A stretch of DNA of 32,903 nucleotides from Eubacteriales bacterium (GTDB taxonomy: Bacteria; Bacillota; Clostridia; Lachnospirales; Lachnospiraceae), in contig JAUNDE010000021.1 in assembly GCA_030526265.1 (NCBI GenBank), forward strand, positions 1 to 32,903, written 5' to 3'. The number at the start of each line of letters is the position of its first letter. Position 1 is the first letter of the stretch. Both the position numbers and the translations under genes were made by a program. Under the pieces are notes generated by a model. The model was not told the DNA's origin and made no database searches. It saw only the letters and a list, made by a program, of their open reading frames with translations. This document shows, in pieces, positions 9,222 through 15,853 of the stretch.

Positions 9222-11070
9222 AGCAGACACCTCCTCCCCATCCTGCGGCTCCGCATCCGGAACATTTTTCGCGGCAATTTGGCGTAACCTCGCCATCCAT
9301 TGCACGCTTCCACTCACGTTTCAGGAATTCCTTTGTGACACCGATATCGATGAAATCCCACGGAAATACTTCATCTATATCCCTCTCTCTGAGATTATAA
9401 AACGCGAGATCAATACCTGTATTTTTAAATGCCTTCATCCATTTTTCATTGTCAAATGACTCCGTCCAGGAATCATAAATACAGCCTAGACGGTATGCTT
9501 CCTCGATCACCCTTGCCGTCTTTCTGTCCCCTCTTGCAAACACGCCTTCCAGAACAGTCACTTCCGCATCATGCCAGTTATATCTCAGACTCTTTCTGTT
9601 TAGCTGCTCCATAAATGCATGCTTTACGATCGCTGCCCTGGATATATACTCCTCATTCGTGTACATTCTCGCCCACTGGAACGGTGTGAACGGCTTCGGA
9701 ATAAAGAACGATGAGCTGGCTGTAATCTGACATTTACCATTTCTCTGATCTTTCGGGATCTCGTAATACCTTCTCGCAACTTTGTCAGCCAATACGGCAA
9801 TCGCCTCCATGTCTTCTTCTGTCTCTTCTGGAAGACCAAGCATAAAATAGAGTTTCACCTTGTTCCATCCGCCTTCAAATGCCTGTCCTGCTCCATTTAT
9901 GATATCTTCTTCTGTGAGTCCTTTATTGATCACATTTCGCATTCTCTGTGATCCGGCTTCCGGAGCGAAGGTAAGACTGCTCTTTCTGATATCCTGCACT
10001 TTACTCATTACATCCAGAGAAAATGCATCAATTCGAAGGGATGGCAGTGAGATATTAATGCCTTTTCCCCTGAATTCCTCGATCAGAAAACTCACGAGCT
10101 CTTTCAGTTCGCTGTAATCGCTTGTGCTCAGCGAGCTGAGTGAGATTTCTTCATGTCCGGTGCTTTTTAGCATTTTATAAGCGTATTCTTTTAATGTTTC
10201 CACGCTGCGTTCTCTTGTCGGGCGATAAAGCTGACCGGCCTGACAGAATCTGCATCCACGGATACATCCGCGCTGTACTTCAAGCACGACCCTGTCCTGT
10301 GTTACTTTTATATATGGAACAACCGGCGCTTCCGGATAAGGAGCATTCGTCACATCCATGACAACCTGTTTCTTCACTTTCACCGGCGCATGTTCATTGG
10401 TCGGATACATTTCATGAATGGTTCCATCTTCATTGTATGTCACATCGTAGAATGCAGGGACATAGATTCCTTCGATCTGACATGCTTTCTCCAGAAAGTC
10501 TTTTCGACTGCCCGAAGAAGCTTTATTTGCTTTGTAAACGTCCAGAAGTTCATCGTAAACGGTTTCGCCTTCTCCGATATAAAACAGGTCAAAGAATTCG
10601 GCAATCGGTTCCGGATTGTATGCACAAGGCCCTCCTCCGATCACGATCGGATCATCCTCTGTTCGGTCACATGCGTGCAGAGGGATTCCTGACAGATCAA
10701 TGACCTGAAGAATATTTGTATAACACATTTCATACTGGATCGTAATACCGAGAAAATCAAAATCTCTGATCGGATCCTGAGACTCAAGTGCAAATAATGG
10801 AATCTTCTGTTCACGCATGATCTTGTCAAGATCGATCCAGGGAGAGTAAACACGCTCACACCATACATCTTTTCTTCTGTTGAACATGTCATAAAGAATC
10901 TGAATTCCAAGATGCGACATTCCGATTTCGTAGACATCAGGGAAGCACATCGCAAATCGTATGTCGATCTCATCTTTATTCTTCATAACCGAATTCAGCT
11001 CGTTACCAATGTAACGAGCCGGTTTTTCAATCTTCATTAATATTTCATCGCTCAGAGCAAGTTTTCTCAA
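9205..11070 (-). CDS. TIGR03960-family B12-binding radical SAM protein
   Basis: This 621-residue protein has a cobalamin-binding-like N-terminal region (about 1-200, with ALESQDPIRDFDFLGIT and IGGGPCAYNPEPI) and a radical SAM core whose iron-sulfur cluster ligands are Cys269, Cys273 and Cys276 (CIRGCRFC). The C-terminus ends in a Cys-rich tail (NCREKCSGCG...GGVC). The reaction is unknown, although the gene is widely found beside the DUF2344 gene and ribosomal loci. The start is TTG at 11068-11070, with GAGGT 7-8 bases ahead and a family-like MRKLALSDEILMKIEKPARY N-terminus. A good promoter lies at 11118-11146. Confidence 0.9.
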   Translation of the reverse strand: MRKLALSDEILMKIEKPARYIGNELNSVMKNKDEIDIRFAMCFPDVYEIGMSHLGIQILYDMFNRRKDVWCERVYSPWIDLDKIMREQKIPLFALESQDPIRDFDFLGITIQYEMCYTNILQVIDLSGIPLHACDRTEDDPIVIGGGPCAYNPEPIAEFFDLFYIGEGETVYDELLDVYKANKASSGSRKDFLEKACQIEGIYVPAFYDVTYNEDGTIHEMYPTNEHAPVKVKKQVVMDVTNAPYPEAPVVPYIKVTQDRVVLEVQRGCIRGCRFCQAGQLYRPTRERSVETLKEYAYKMLKSTGHEEISLSSLSTSDYSELKELVSFLIEEFRGKGINISLPSLRIDAFSLDVMSKVQDIRKSSLTFAPEAGSQRMRNVINKGLTEEDIINGAGQAFEGGWNKVKLYFMLGLPEETEEDMEAIAVLADKVARRYYEIPKDQRNGKCQITASSSFFIPKPFTPFQWARMYTNEEYISRAAIVKHAFMEQLNRKSLRYNWHDAEVTVLEGVFARGDRKTARVIEEAYRLGCIYDSWTESFDNEKWMKAFKNTGIDLAFYNLRERDIDEVFPWDFIDIGVTKEFLKREWKRAMDGEVTPNCREKCSGCGAAGWGGGVCFESKN

Positions 11071-11117
11071 TGATTTTACCTCATTTCCTGTATATTAAAA
11101 TCAAATTCTTAATCTAG

Positions 11118-11146
11118 ATAATACTATATTATACGTTTTAATGCAA
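11118..11146 (-). promoter_or_regulatory. Candidate promoter for the radical SAM pair
   Basis: The minus strand reads TTGCAT, 17 bases, TATTAT (11141-11146 and 11118-11123). It lies between the pilus terminator and the TTG start of the radical SAM gene, giving a leader of roughly 40 bases. Confidence 0.65.
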
Positions 11147-11187
11147 ATCATTAAATTATGTTTCATTTACTCTATAAATGCAAACAT

Positions 11188-11223
11188 CCAAAAATCACTG
11201 AATTTTATTTCAGTGATTTTTGG
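11188..11223 (-). terminator. Pilus operon terminator overlapping the last stop codon
   Basis: A perfect 15-bp inverted repeat (11188-11202 with 11209-11223, CCAAAAATCACTGAA) has a 6-base loop. The TAA stop of the minor pilin (11205-11207) sits in this loop, so the last codons form the 5' arm. The T-rich part is within the 3' arm (GATTTTTGG). Confidence 0.7.
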
Positions 11224-11834
11224 ATTGTAAAAGAATTCAAGCATCGAATGCCAATTACAACAAGAAAAAGCAGGATTCCCATCACATAAAGCCCTGTTTC
11301 TGACGTATCTCCTGTTCTTGGGGTATATTTCTCCATTTTTCCGTTCCCTGCGCTCTCATATCGGTTCTCAAAAATGAGTTCCTCCTGTTTTTCTGACATT
11401 TCTTCATCATACAATGCGTAGGAAACTGCAAATCCGTCCGGATCAGCCTCGCTGTTCATTACCGTAACCAGAAGATTGTACTTGATATCATCATAGGAAC
11501 AGTTTTGATTCGTCCCCTGTTTCTGACGAATGATATAATGGTATACTCCAAGTTCAGAATAAGTGATGTCCGGGAAATTCTTTTCACCGGCACCTGTAAT
11601 GGAAAGACAGCAGACTCCGTCTTCGCTTCCGGCAGGCATAGGAGTATCCTCGTTTTCAGCTTCCATTTCTATGATATATGTTTCGTCCTGTTGAGGTATT
11701 GTTCCGGAAAGAACGACTTTCGCCCTGATTCCTGCTCCGCTTACTTCGGCAGCTTCTGCATCGTTTGTAAAAATCCAAAAACACATTGCCAGTGCACAGA
11801 TTCCTGTCACAATGACTGTCTTATATTTATTCAT
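11205..11834 (-). CDS. Minor/basal pilin, FctB-like, TPRTG sorting signal
   Basis: This 209-residue surface protein has a signal peptide (VIVTGICALAMCFWIF, cleavage likely near AEA-AE at about 29). It has one FctA-type pilin domain (about 35-160) with Lys39 and Asn157 at isopeptide positions and a C-terminal sorting signal: TPRTG at 171-175, a hydrophobic helix and a short tail. The Glu expected in the GxYxYxIxE strand is Gln104. The position after the sortase gene matches streptococcal fctB, the basal subunit that anchors pili to the wall, and an LPXTG-like TPRTG motif fits anchoring by a housekeeping sortase. The start at 11834 has AGGAGA 7 bases ahead; an upstream ATG at 11864 lacks this. 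Confidence 0.8.
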   Translation of the reverse strand: MNKYKTVIVTGICALAMCFWIFTNDAEAAEVSGAGIRAKVVLSGTIPQQDETYIIEMEAENEDTPMPAGSEDGVCCLSITGAGEKNFPDITYSELGVYHYIIRQKQGTNQNCSYDDIKYNLLVTVMNSEADPDGFAVSYALYDEEMSEKQEELIFENRYESAGNGKMEKYTPRTGDTSETGLYVMGILLFLVVIGIRCLNSFTIQKSLK

Positions 11835-11851
11835 AGTACATTCTCCTGATT

Positions 11852-12610
11852 TCATATTTCGCATAATTTCATAACCGCAATGACAACCGTCCTTGCATCC
11901 GTATATTCGGAAGAACAGGTAGACATTGCAAGAAACTGAATGTTCTGATCCTTTTGTCCGGAAAGGCTGCTCAATTGCTCTTTTCTAATATTTTGCGCAT
12001 TATGTTCCAAATACGATACAAAAGCATCTATTTCAGACTGTCCCTTATTTACTTCAAAAATAATCTCATCTGAAGATGCCGCTGTGAGACAGGCAACTAT
12101 TTCCAGATTATAGACTCTGTCCGGTAAGAGCAGCTTTCCTGTCCTGTTTTTTCGGAAAAATTTTTCTTTCTTATAGAGATCCAGATCACCAAACATACTT
12201 CCATTTTCCATGTGATGACCATAAATAAGAGAATAAGCATCCTGAAAAGATCTGTCACAGCGGGCATCCAGAAATATACTGCCTGACAGCGAAAACTCTC
12301 CATAGACGTCCATATTCAGATACTGAAGATTCGAATCTCCCTGCAGCACCGGATCATCGATATTTGTATGATCCAGTGTAAGCCATGCAACAACATCTGA
12401 ATTAATTTCCATTAATTGTTCGAAAGATTCTTTCTCCCCTTCCGGCTTCAGCTCCAGCATATCCTCCCGCACATTTTCTGCAGCTTCATACACCTGATGG
12501 TTATCCCATAAGGCATACATGGAATAACCACCGGCGACAAATATGATAATAATTACAAATAGATTGATCAGAAAATCTGCTGCTCTAATGATATATCTGT
12601 GTATCAACAC
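11852..12610 (-). CDS. Class B sortase, probable pilin polymerase
   Basis: This 252-residue sortase has an N-terminal membrane anchor (about 13-32) and a class B catalytic domain. Active-site residues are His132 in YGHHMENGSMFG, Cys232 in STCSSEY and Arg240 in TDARTVV. Class B sortases usually anchor haem-uptake proteins, but in pilus regions of the streptococcal FCT kind one polymerises FctA. Here it lies between the major pilin (1-base gap) and the minor pilin (17-base gap), the same order, so pilin polymerisation through the ISTG motif is the likely job. No other sortase is in the window. Confidence 0.92.
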   Translation of the reverse strand: MLIHRYIIRAADFLINLFVIIIIFVAGGYSMYALWDNHQVYEAAENVREDMLELKPEGEKESFEQLMEINSDVVAWLTLDHTNIDDPVLQGDSNLQYLNMDVYGEFSLSGSIFLDARCDRSFQDAYSLIYGHHMENGSMFGDLDLYKKEKFFRKNRTGKLLLPDRVYNLEIVACLTAASSDEIIFEVNKGQSEIDAFVSYLEHNAQNIRKEQLSSLSGQKDQNIQFLAMSTCSSEYTDARTVVIAVMKLCEI

Positions 12611-12611
12611 C

Positions 12612-13622
12612 TTAAGAATTGCTTCCGAAGATTCGTTTTCTGTTCAGGAATACGATCAGTCCGGCCGCTGCGGCGAAGAGAACGATGATATATGGAGCAA
12701 TGTCCATGACGATACCGGTTGAGATTCCGATCTCTTTGTTATTCGTAATCTTTACACTGTCTGATGCTGCCTGAATGGTGCCGTTTCCATCATTTGCGGT
12801 TCCGTTACTCTCCGTGTAAACAGCTGCATCATATTCTGTTGAAGTGTAATCGTCCTCAACAACTGAATAGGTTACCCCATAAGGAATATTTTCAAATGTT
12901 ACCGTTTCGCTGTCCTTCAGGTCAATTGTCACTGTGCATGAACCATTGCTCCAGTCATCCGCAGTGATGCTGTATTCTTCATTGTCATCCACGTAAGAAA
13001 TTGTGCTCTTTACCACTTCCCCCTGCGGTGCATGGAACGTAACATCTACGGAGAAATCTTTATTCTTTTCTCCCATGTTACCTGTTACTTCTTTTGTTAC
13101 TGCAAGAGAGCCTGCACAATACAGGTTTGTAAACGCTGTCTTTTTCTCAGAAGAGCTGTTTGCGTCATAGAATGTGACCTGCACCGGCTTTCTCACACCA
13201 TTCACAAATTCCACGAGTACATCCATTTTATACACATTGCTGTCGTAAGTAACTCCGGCAGTACTTCCCTTGACTTCAGCAATATCATATGTATAAATTC
13301 CTACACTTGGCCAGTTTACACTCTCCAGACCAAGAGCAAACGATTTGCTGAGACCTGACGTTGTTGCCGAACCTTCTGAGAACGATTTACTGACCTGAGA
13401 CAGTGTCGGAACTGTCACGCTGCTGTCTTCTCCATATGTGAGTGTTCCGTTCGTGAACGTGAACGCGAATGTCTCTGCAGGATTTTCCGTACTACCGTTT
13501 TGGATTTTATATTCTTTGTTAAAACAAAGCGATGCTGGTTGCTGTCCTGTAGCAAATGCTGTAGCACTCATACTGACAGTCATGGCACATACGGCCAGGG
13601 TTGAAATGATTTTTCTTTTCAT
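12612..13622 (-). CDS. Major pilin subunit, FctA/Spy0128-like
   Basis: This 336-residue pilin has a signal peptide (cleavage likely after AFA, residue 24) and two Ig-like pilin domains (about 30-168 and 172-297). It ends in the sorting sequence GISTGIVMDIAPY with a hydrophobic helix and basic tail (NRKR). Each domain has a Lys-Glu-Asn set for a self-formed isopeptide bond: Lys36/Glu116/Asn166 and Lys177/Glu256/Asn294 or Asn295. These spacings closely follow the streptococcal T-antigen pilin Spy0128, as does Lys160/161 for the intersubunit link. Sortase cleavage would be at Thr302 in ISTG. It lies upstream of the class B sortase. The family call is strong; polymer formation is inferred. Confidence 0.88.
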   Translation of the reverse strand: MKRKIISTLAVCAMTVSMSATAFATGQQPASLCFNKEYKIQNGSTENPAETFAFTFTNGTLTYGEDSSVTVPTLSQVSKSFSEGSATTSGLSKSFALGLESVNWPSVGIYTYDIAEVKGSTAGVTYDSNVYKMDVLVEFVNGVRKPVQVTFYDANSSSEKKTAFTNLYCAGSLAVTKEVTGNMGEKNKDFSVDVTFHAPQGEVVKSTISYVDDNEEYSITADDWSNGSCTVTIDLKDSETVTFENIPYGVTYSVVEDDYTSTEYDAAVYTESNGTANDGNGTIQAASDSVKITNNKEIGISTGIVMDIAPYIIVLFAAAAGLIVFLNRKRIFGSNS

Positions 13623-13679
13623 ATTTTTTCCTCCTTTTTTATATGAACTCTATGTGAGTTACATATCGGTCTAAAATCC

Positions 13680-14234
13680 CTATAAACTTCTTCTTCGAAG
13701 GAGCGTAATTACTTTCCCCTCCAGGTCATCTTCTGCAATCACTCCAAATTCTCTGCTGTCTTCTGTCTGAGTTCTGTAGTCGCCAAGAACATAAACACAC
13801 CCTTTCGGTACATGAAACGGATAGTTCATTTCTCCGGCCGGATACGTTGGAAACAGTATCTCGCCCGCTTCTGCCCCTCCGTTAATATACAGTTTCCCAT
13901 TTTCATCCATATTCACCATGTCTGTCCCTATTGCGACGATCCTTCCTGTAAATCGTTCTCCATTCTTTTGATAAGTCACAATATCATTCTTCTGATAATC
14001 TTTCTGCATCCGGTAAATAATAAGCAAGTCCCCATCCTTTACAGCGGGAAACATTCCCTGCCCGGATGCCTGCGTGATCAGAAATACTTTTGTAAAAATC
14101 AGCCATCCGGCTGCAAGCAGCAGTACGATTTTGAGAACGAGGCTTACGTATTGTCTCCGGATACGTCTACATTGATACTGGTCATCACTGTCCATGATTT
14201 TCTGCCCGTATTCTTCCATAACCCCACCTGTCAT
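13680..14234 (-). CDS. SipA-like signal-peptidase-fold protein, catalytic residues missing
   Basis: This 184-residue protein has a single N-terminal transmembrane helix (about 29-53) and the S26 signal peptidase fold: GxxMxP box, GDLLII, KNDIVTY, GRIVAIGTD, NGKLYING and VLGDYRTQTEDSREFG. The catalytic Ser of GxSM is Gly60 (SGQGMFP) and the general-base Lys of (V)KRIIG is Gly97 (FTGRIVA), so peptidase activity is unlikely. Streptococcal SipA, encoded beside fctA and needed for pilus polymerisation, has likewise lost both residues. The gene lies between adhesin and major pilin, as sipA does. Its start overlaps the adhesin stop (ATGA); an internal ATG at 14219 is a possible alternative, with AGGTGG ahead. 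Confidence 0.88.
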   Translation of the reverse strand: MTGGVMEEYGQKIMDSDDQYQCRRIRRQYVSLVLKIVLLLAAGWLIFTKVFLITQASGQGMFPAVKDGDLLIIYRMQKDYQKNDIVTYQKNGERFTGRIVAIGTDMVNMDENGKLYINGGAEAGEILFPTYPAGEMNYPFHVPKGCVYVLGDYRTQTEDSREFGVIAEDDLEGKVITLLRRRSL

Positions 14235-15601
14235 ACATATCTGTGACGGCGGGTAACCGTAAATACAGCGATGCAGACTGCTGTAACTGCAAGGATCAAA
14301 ACAAACGGAAACGAATCCAGCTGCACACTTGTGTTGATCACACCATTTTTTTCATTTGTTACCTGAAATATCAGATCCTGATCAATGGTGCAGGAATTTC
14401 CTTCTGTCCAGTTTGTGTCGTCTGCAGACCATTCGTAAATGGATACGTATCCGTCTGCATCCGCATCTTCCTCAGTAACAGTAAATACTGCACCATCCGG
14501 TATTCCCGTGACCGATACAGCTTCTTCATTTTTCAGCCTGAATGAAATCGTTCCATCCGCATTTACAGTGTATGAATGGTCTTCAGGATCCGTCAGAAAA
14601 AGAATATTTCCGTCAGCATCTTTTACAGTTGCGCCAAATGCAAATGCTTTACTGAGATCACCGAGATTTCCATTCACGATTTTTCGAATGATTACAGCAT
14701 GGCTGACAGAAATCATAACATCTGCTGAAGCCGTTTTCGGGATAACACTCCCGCCAATTACAGCTATGTTAGTCAAAAGTCCGGCAGATGCAGCGTCTGT
14801 CACTTCCGCAATAATGGAATATCTTCTTGTCTCTGAAACATTAAGAGTGATTCCCCTGTCTAAATACAGCACCTGATCCGGAGTCTTCCAGTTCAGGTCA
14901 GACGATCCGTTTACAGATACAATGTTCAGTCCCGATGGAACTTCATCTGTAATATCCACTCCCTGAAGCGGGATTTCACTGTTGTTTGTGATTTCGATGT
15001 CGTACGTAAGCTTATCCCCAATCTTTGCGTTCTCCTGCCCTGCCGTCTTTCGAATCGAATAGTCAATGTCTACTGTAACACTCAGACCGGTGATATCCCA
15101 GCCTCCTGCTGTCGTCTTAATGTCTATCAGAAACTGTTCCTGCAGATTCGTTACAGAACCGGCTTCAATCACAAGCATTCCATACTCAGACTGTAACGTT
15201 TTGTTGCTTCCATCCGGCAGATTTACCGTGATCTCATGCTCCCAGTGATCGGTAGCAGGCATATCGACCTTTGTTCCGTTTACCACCATATACACGATTT
15301 CTTTCAGGTTCGAATTCTTTTGCAGAAAAAGAATCAGATATGCCTGATTATTTTCATCTACAAAGATCCCTCTTACATCAAAATGTGCATTTGTACTCGT
15401 CCCACTGGCATCAAAATAATTTTCAGCCGTATATGTATGAGTATCTCCTTCTGCATACATTTCTACCTGGTTATCCTGCGGCTCCTCTGAAACATCCGAT
15501 GCAAATGCAGCAGATGGATAGATGACGCCAAACAGCGTTATCATCAAAAGCAAGAATGCAACGGATTTTCCAAATCTTTTTTTCTCTTTTTTATTGTTCA
15601 T
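14231..15601 (-). CDS. Pilus-tip adhesin/ancillary pilin
   Basis: This 456-residue surface protein has a signal peptide (cleavage after SAAFA, about residue 35) and an unrecognised N-terminal beta-rich region (about 45-180). A DUF11-like repeat domain follows (about 183-300, TYDIEITNNSEIPLQGVDITDEVP), then a pilin-type domain (about 302-418) with Lys307/Glu377/Asn416 for an isopeptide bond. The C-terminal helix and RRHR tail come after INTSVQLDSFPF, which aligns with the major pilin's ISTGIVMDIAPY but has Ser for the sorting Gly. First-gene position matches streptococcal cpa. The binding target is unknown, and no thioester Cys is seen. The start at 15601 has AGGAGG 6 bases ahead. Confidence 0.82.
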   Translation of the reverse strand: MNNKKEKKRFGKSVAFLLLMITLFGVIYPSAAFASDVSEEPQDNQVEMYAEGDTHTYTAENYFDASGTSTNAHFDVRGIFVDENNQAYLILFLQKNSNLKEIVYMVVNGTKVDMPATDHWEHEITVNLPDGSNKTLQSEYGMLVIEAGSVTNLQEQFLIDIKTTAGGWDITGLSVTVDIDYSIRKTAGQENAKIGDKLTYDIEITNNSEIPLQGVDITDEVPSGLNIVSVNGSSDLNWKTPDQVLYLDRGITLNVSETRRYSIIAEVTDAASAGLLTNIAVIGGSVIPKTASADVMISVSHAVIIRKIVNGNLGDLSKAFAFGATVKDADGNILFLTDPEDHSYTVNADGTISFRLKNEEAVSVTGIPDGAVFTVTEEDADADGYVSIYEWSADDTNWTEGNSCTIDQDLIFQVTNEKNGVINTSVQLDSFPFVLILAVTAVCIAVFTVTRRHRYV

Positions 15602-15658
15602 ACCACTCCTCCTGCCCTGCATATTTTATATATATGCGATCGTATCAAGTGATATGTA

Positions 15659-15687
15659 TAAAAAAGATTGCGCTCAACGCGCAATCT
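15659..15687 (-). terminator. Strong hairpin terminator in the pilus operon leader
   Basis: A perfect 9-bp GC-rich stem (AGATTGCGC with GCGCAATCT, 5-base loop) is followed on the minus strand by TTTTTT. It lies only about 58 bases ahead of the first pilus gene and 110 bases past the previous gene's own terminator, so it could act as an attenuator or end a small RNA. Confidence 0.75.
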
Positions 15688-15800
15688 CCGCGCGCGAGCG
15701 GGCTACATTGCAGCACCTTCCATTCCGCGAGCTGCGCATCGTCACACGTAGTGTGTTTTATGTAACAGGGATATTCCAGAGGAATTTCCTGTTACATAAA
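15688..15800. repeat. GC-rich intergenic segment with nested inverted repeats
   Basis: The segment is GC-rich amid A/T-rich flanks (CGCGCGCGAGCGGGC, CCGCGAGCTGCGC). It contains a palindrome CACACGTAGTGTG (15743-15755) and a 13-bp inverted repeat TTTATGTAACAGG (15757-15769 with 15788-15800) whose 18-base interior is itself nearly palindromic (ATTCC-AGA-GGAAT). It may be a dispersed repeat element or a structured leader; no gene is seen in it. Confidence 0.5.
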
Positions 15801-15829
15801 AAAAGTACCAACTATTAAAGTTGATACCT
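15798..15829 (-). terminator. Terminator after the thioesterase gene
   Basis: The minus strand forms GGTATCAACT, loop TTAAT, AGTTGGTACT (two wobble pairs), followed by seven T. It lies about 25 bases past the thioesterase stop and closes the his-proximal transcription unit. Confidence 0.85.
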
Positions 15830-15853
15830 TTTATTTGATCGTTCATGAATGAA

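Noticed and set aside
11852-12610. Sortase as a haem-uptake SrtB system
   Set aside because: No NEAT-domain or haem-transport genes are nearby, and it is flanked by two pilin genes.
13680-14234. Ser57 as an alternative signal peptidase nucleophile
   Set aside because: Ser57 precedes the conserved Gly of GxSM, so it is three positions off, and the base Lys is also missing; an active enzyme is unlikely.
14231-14345. Frameshift or truncation explaining the missing TG motif of the adhesin
   Set aside because: The hydrophobic helix and basic tail are intact in frame, and the flanking residues align with the major pilin signal without a gap, so a substitution is simpler.
15757-15800. Inverted repeat as a phase-variable invertible promoter (inverton) controlling the pili
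   Set aside because: The space between the arms is only 18 bases and is itself palindromic, too short for a promoter, and no site-specific recombinase gene is nearby.
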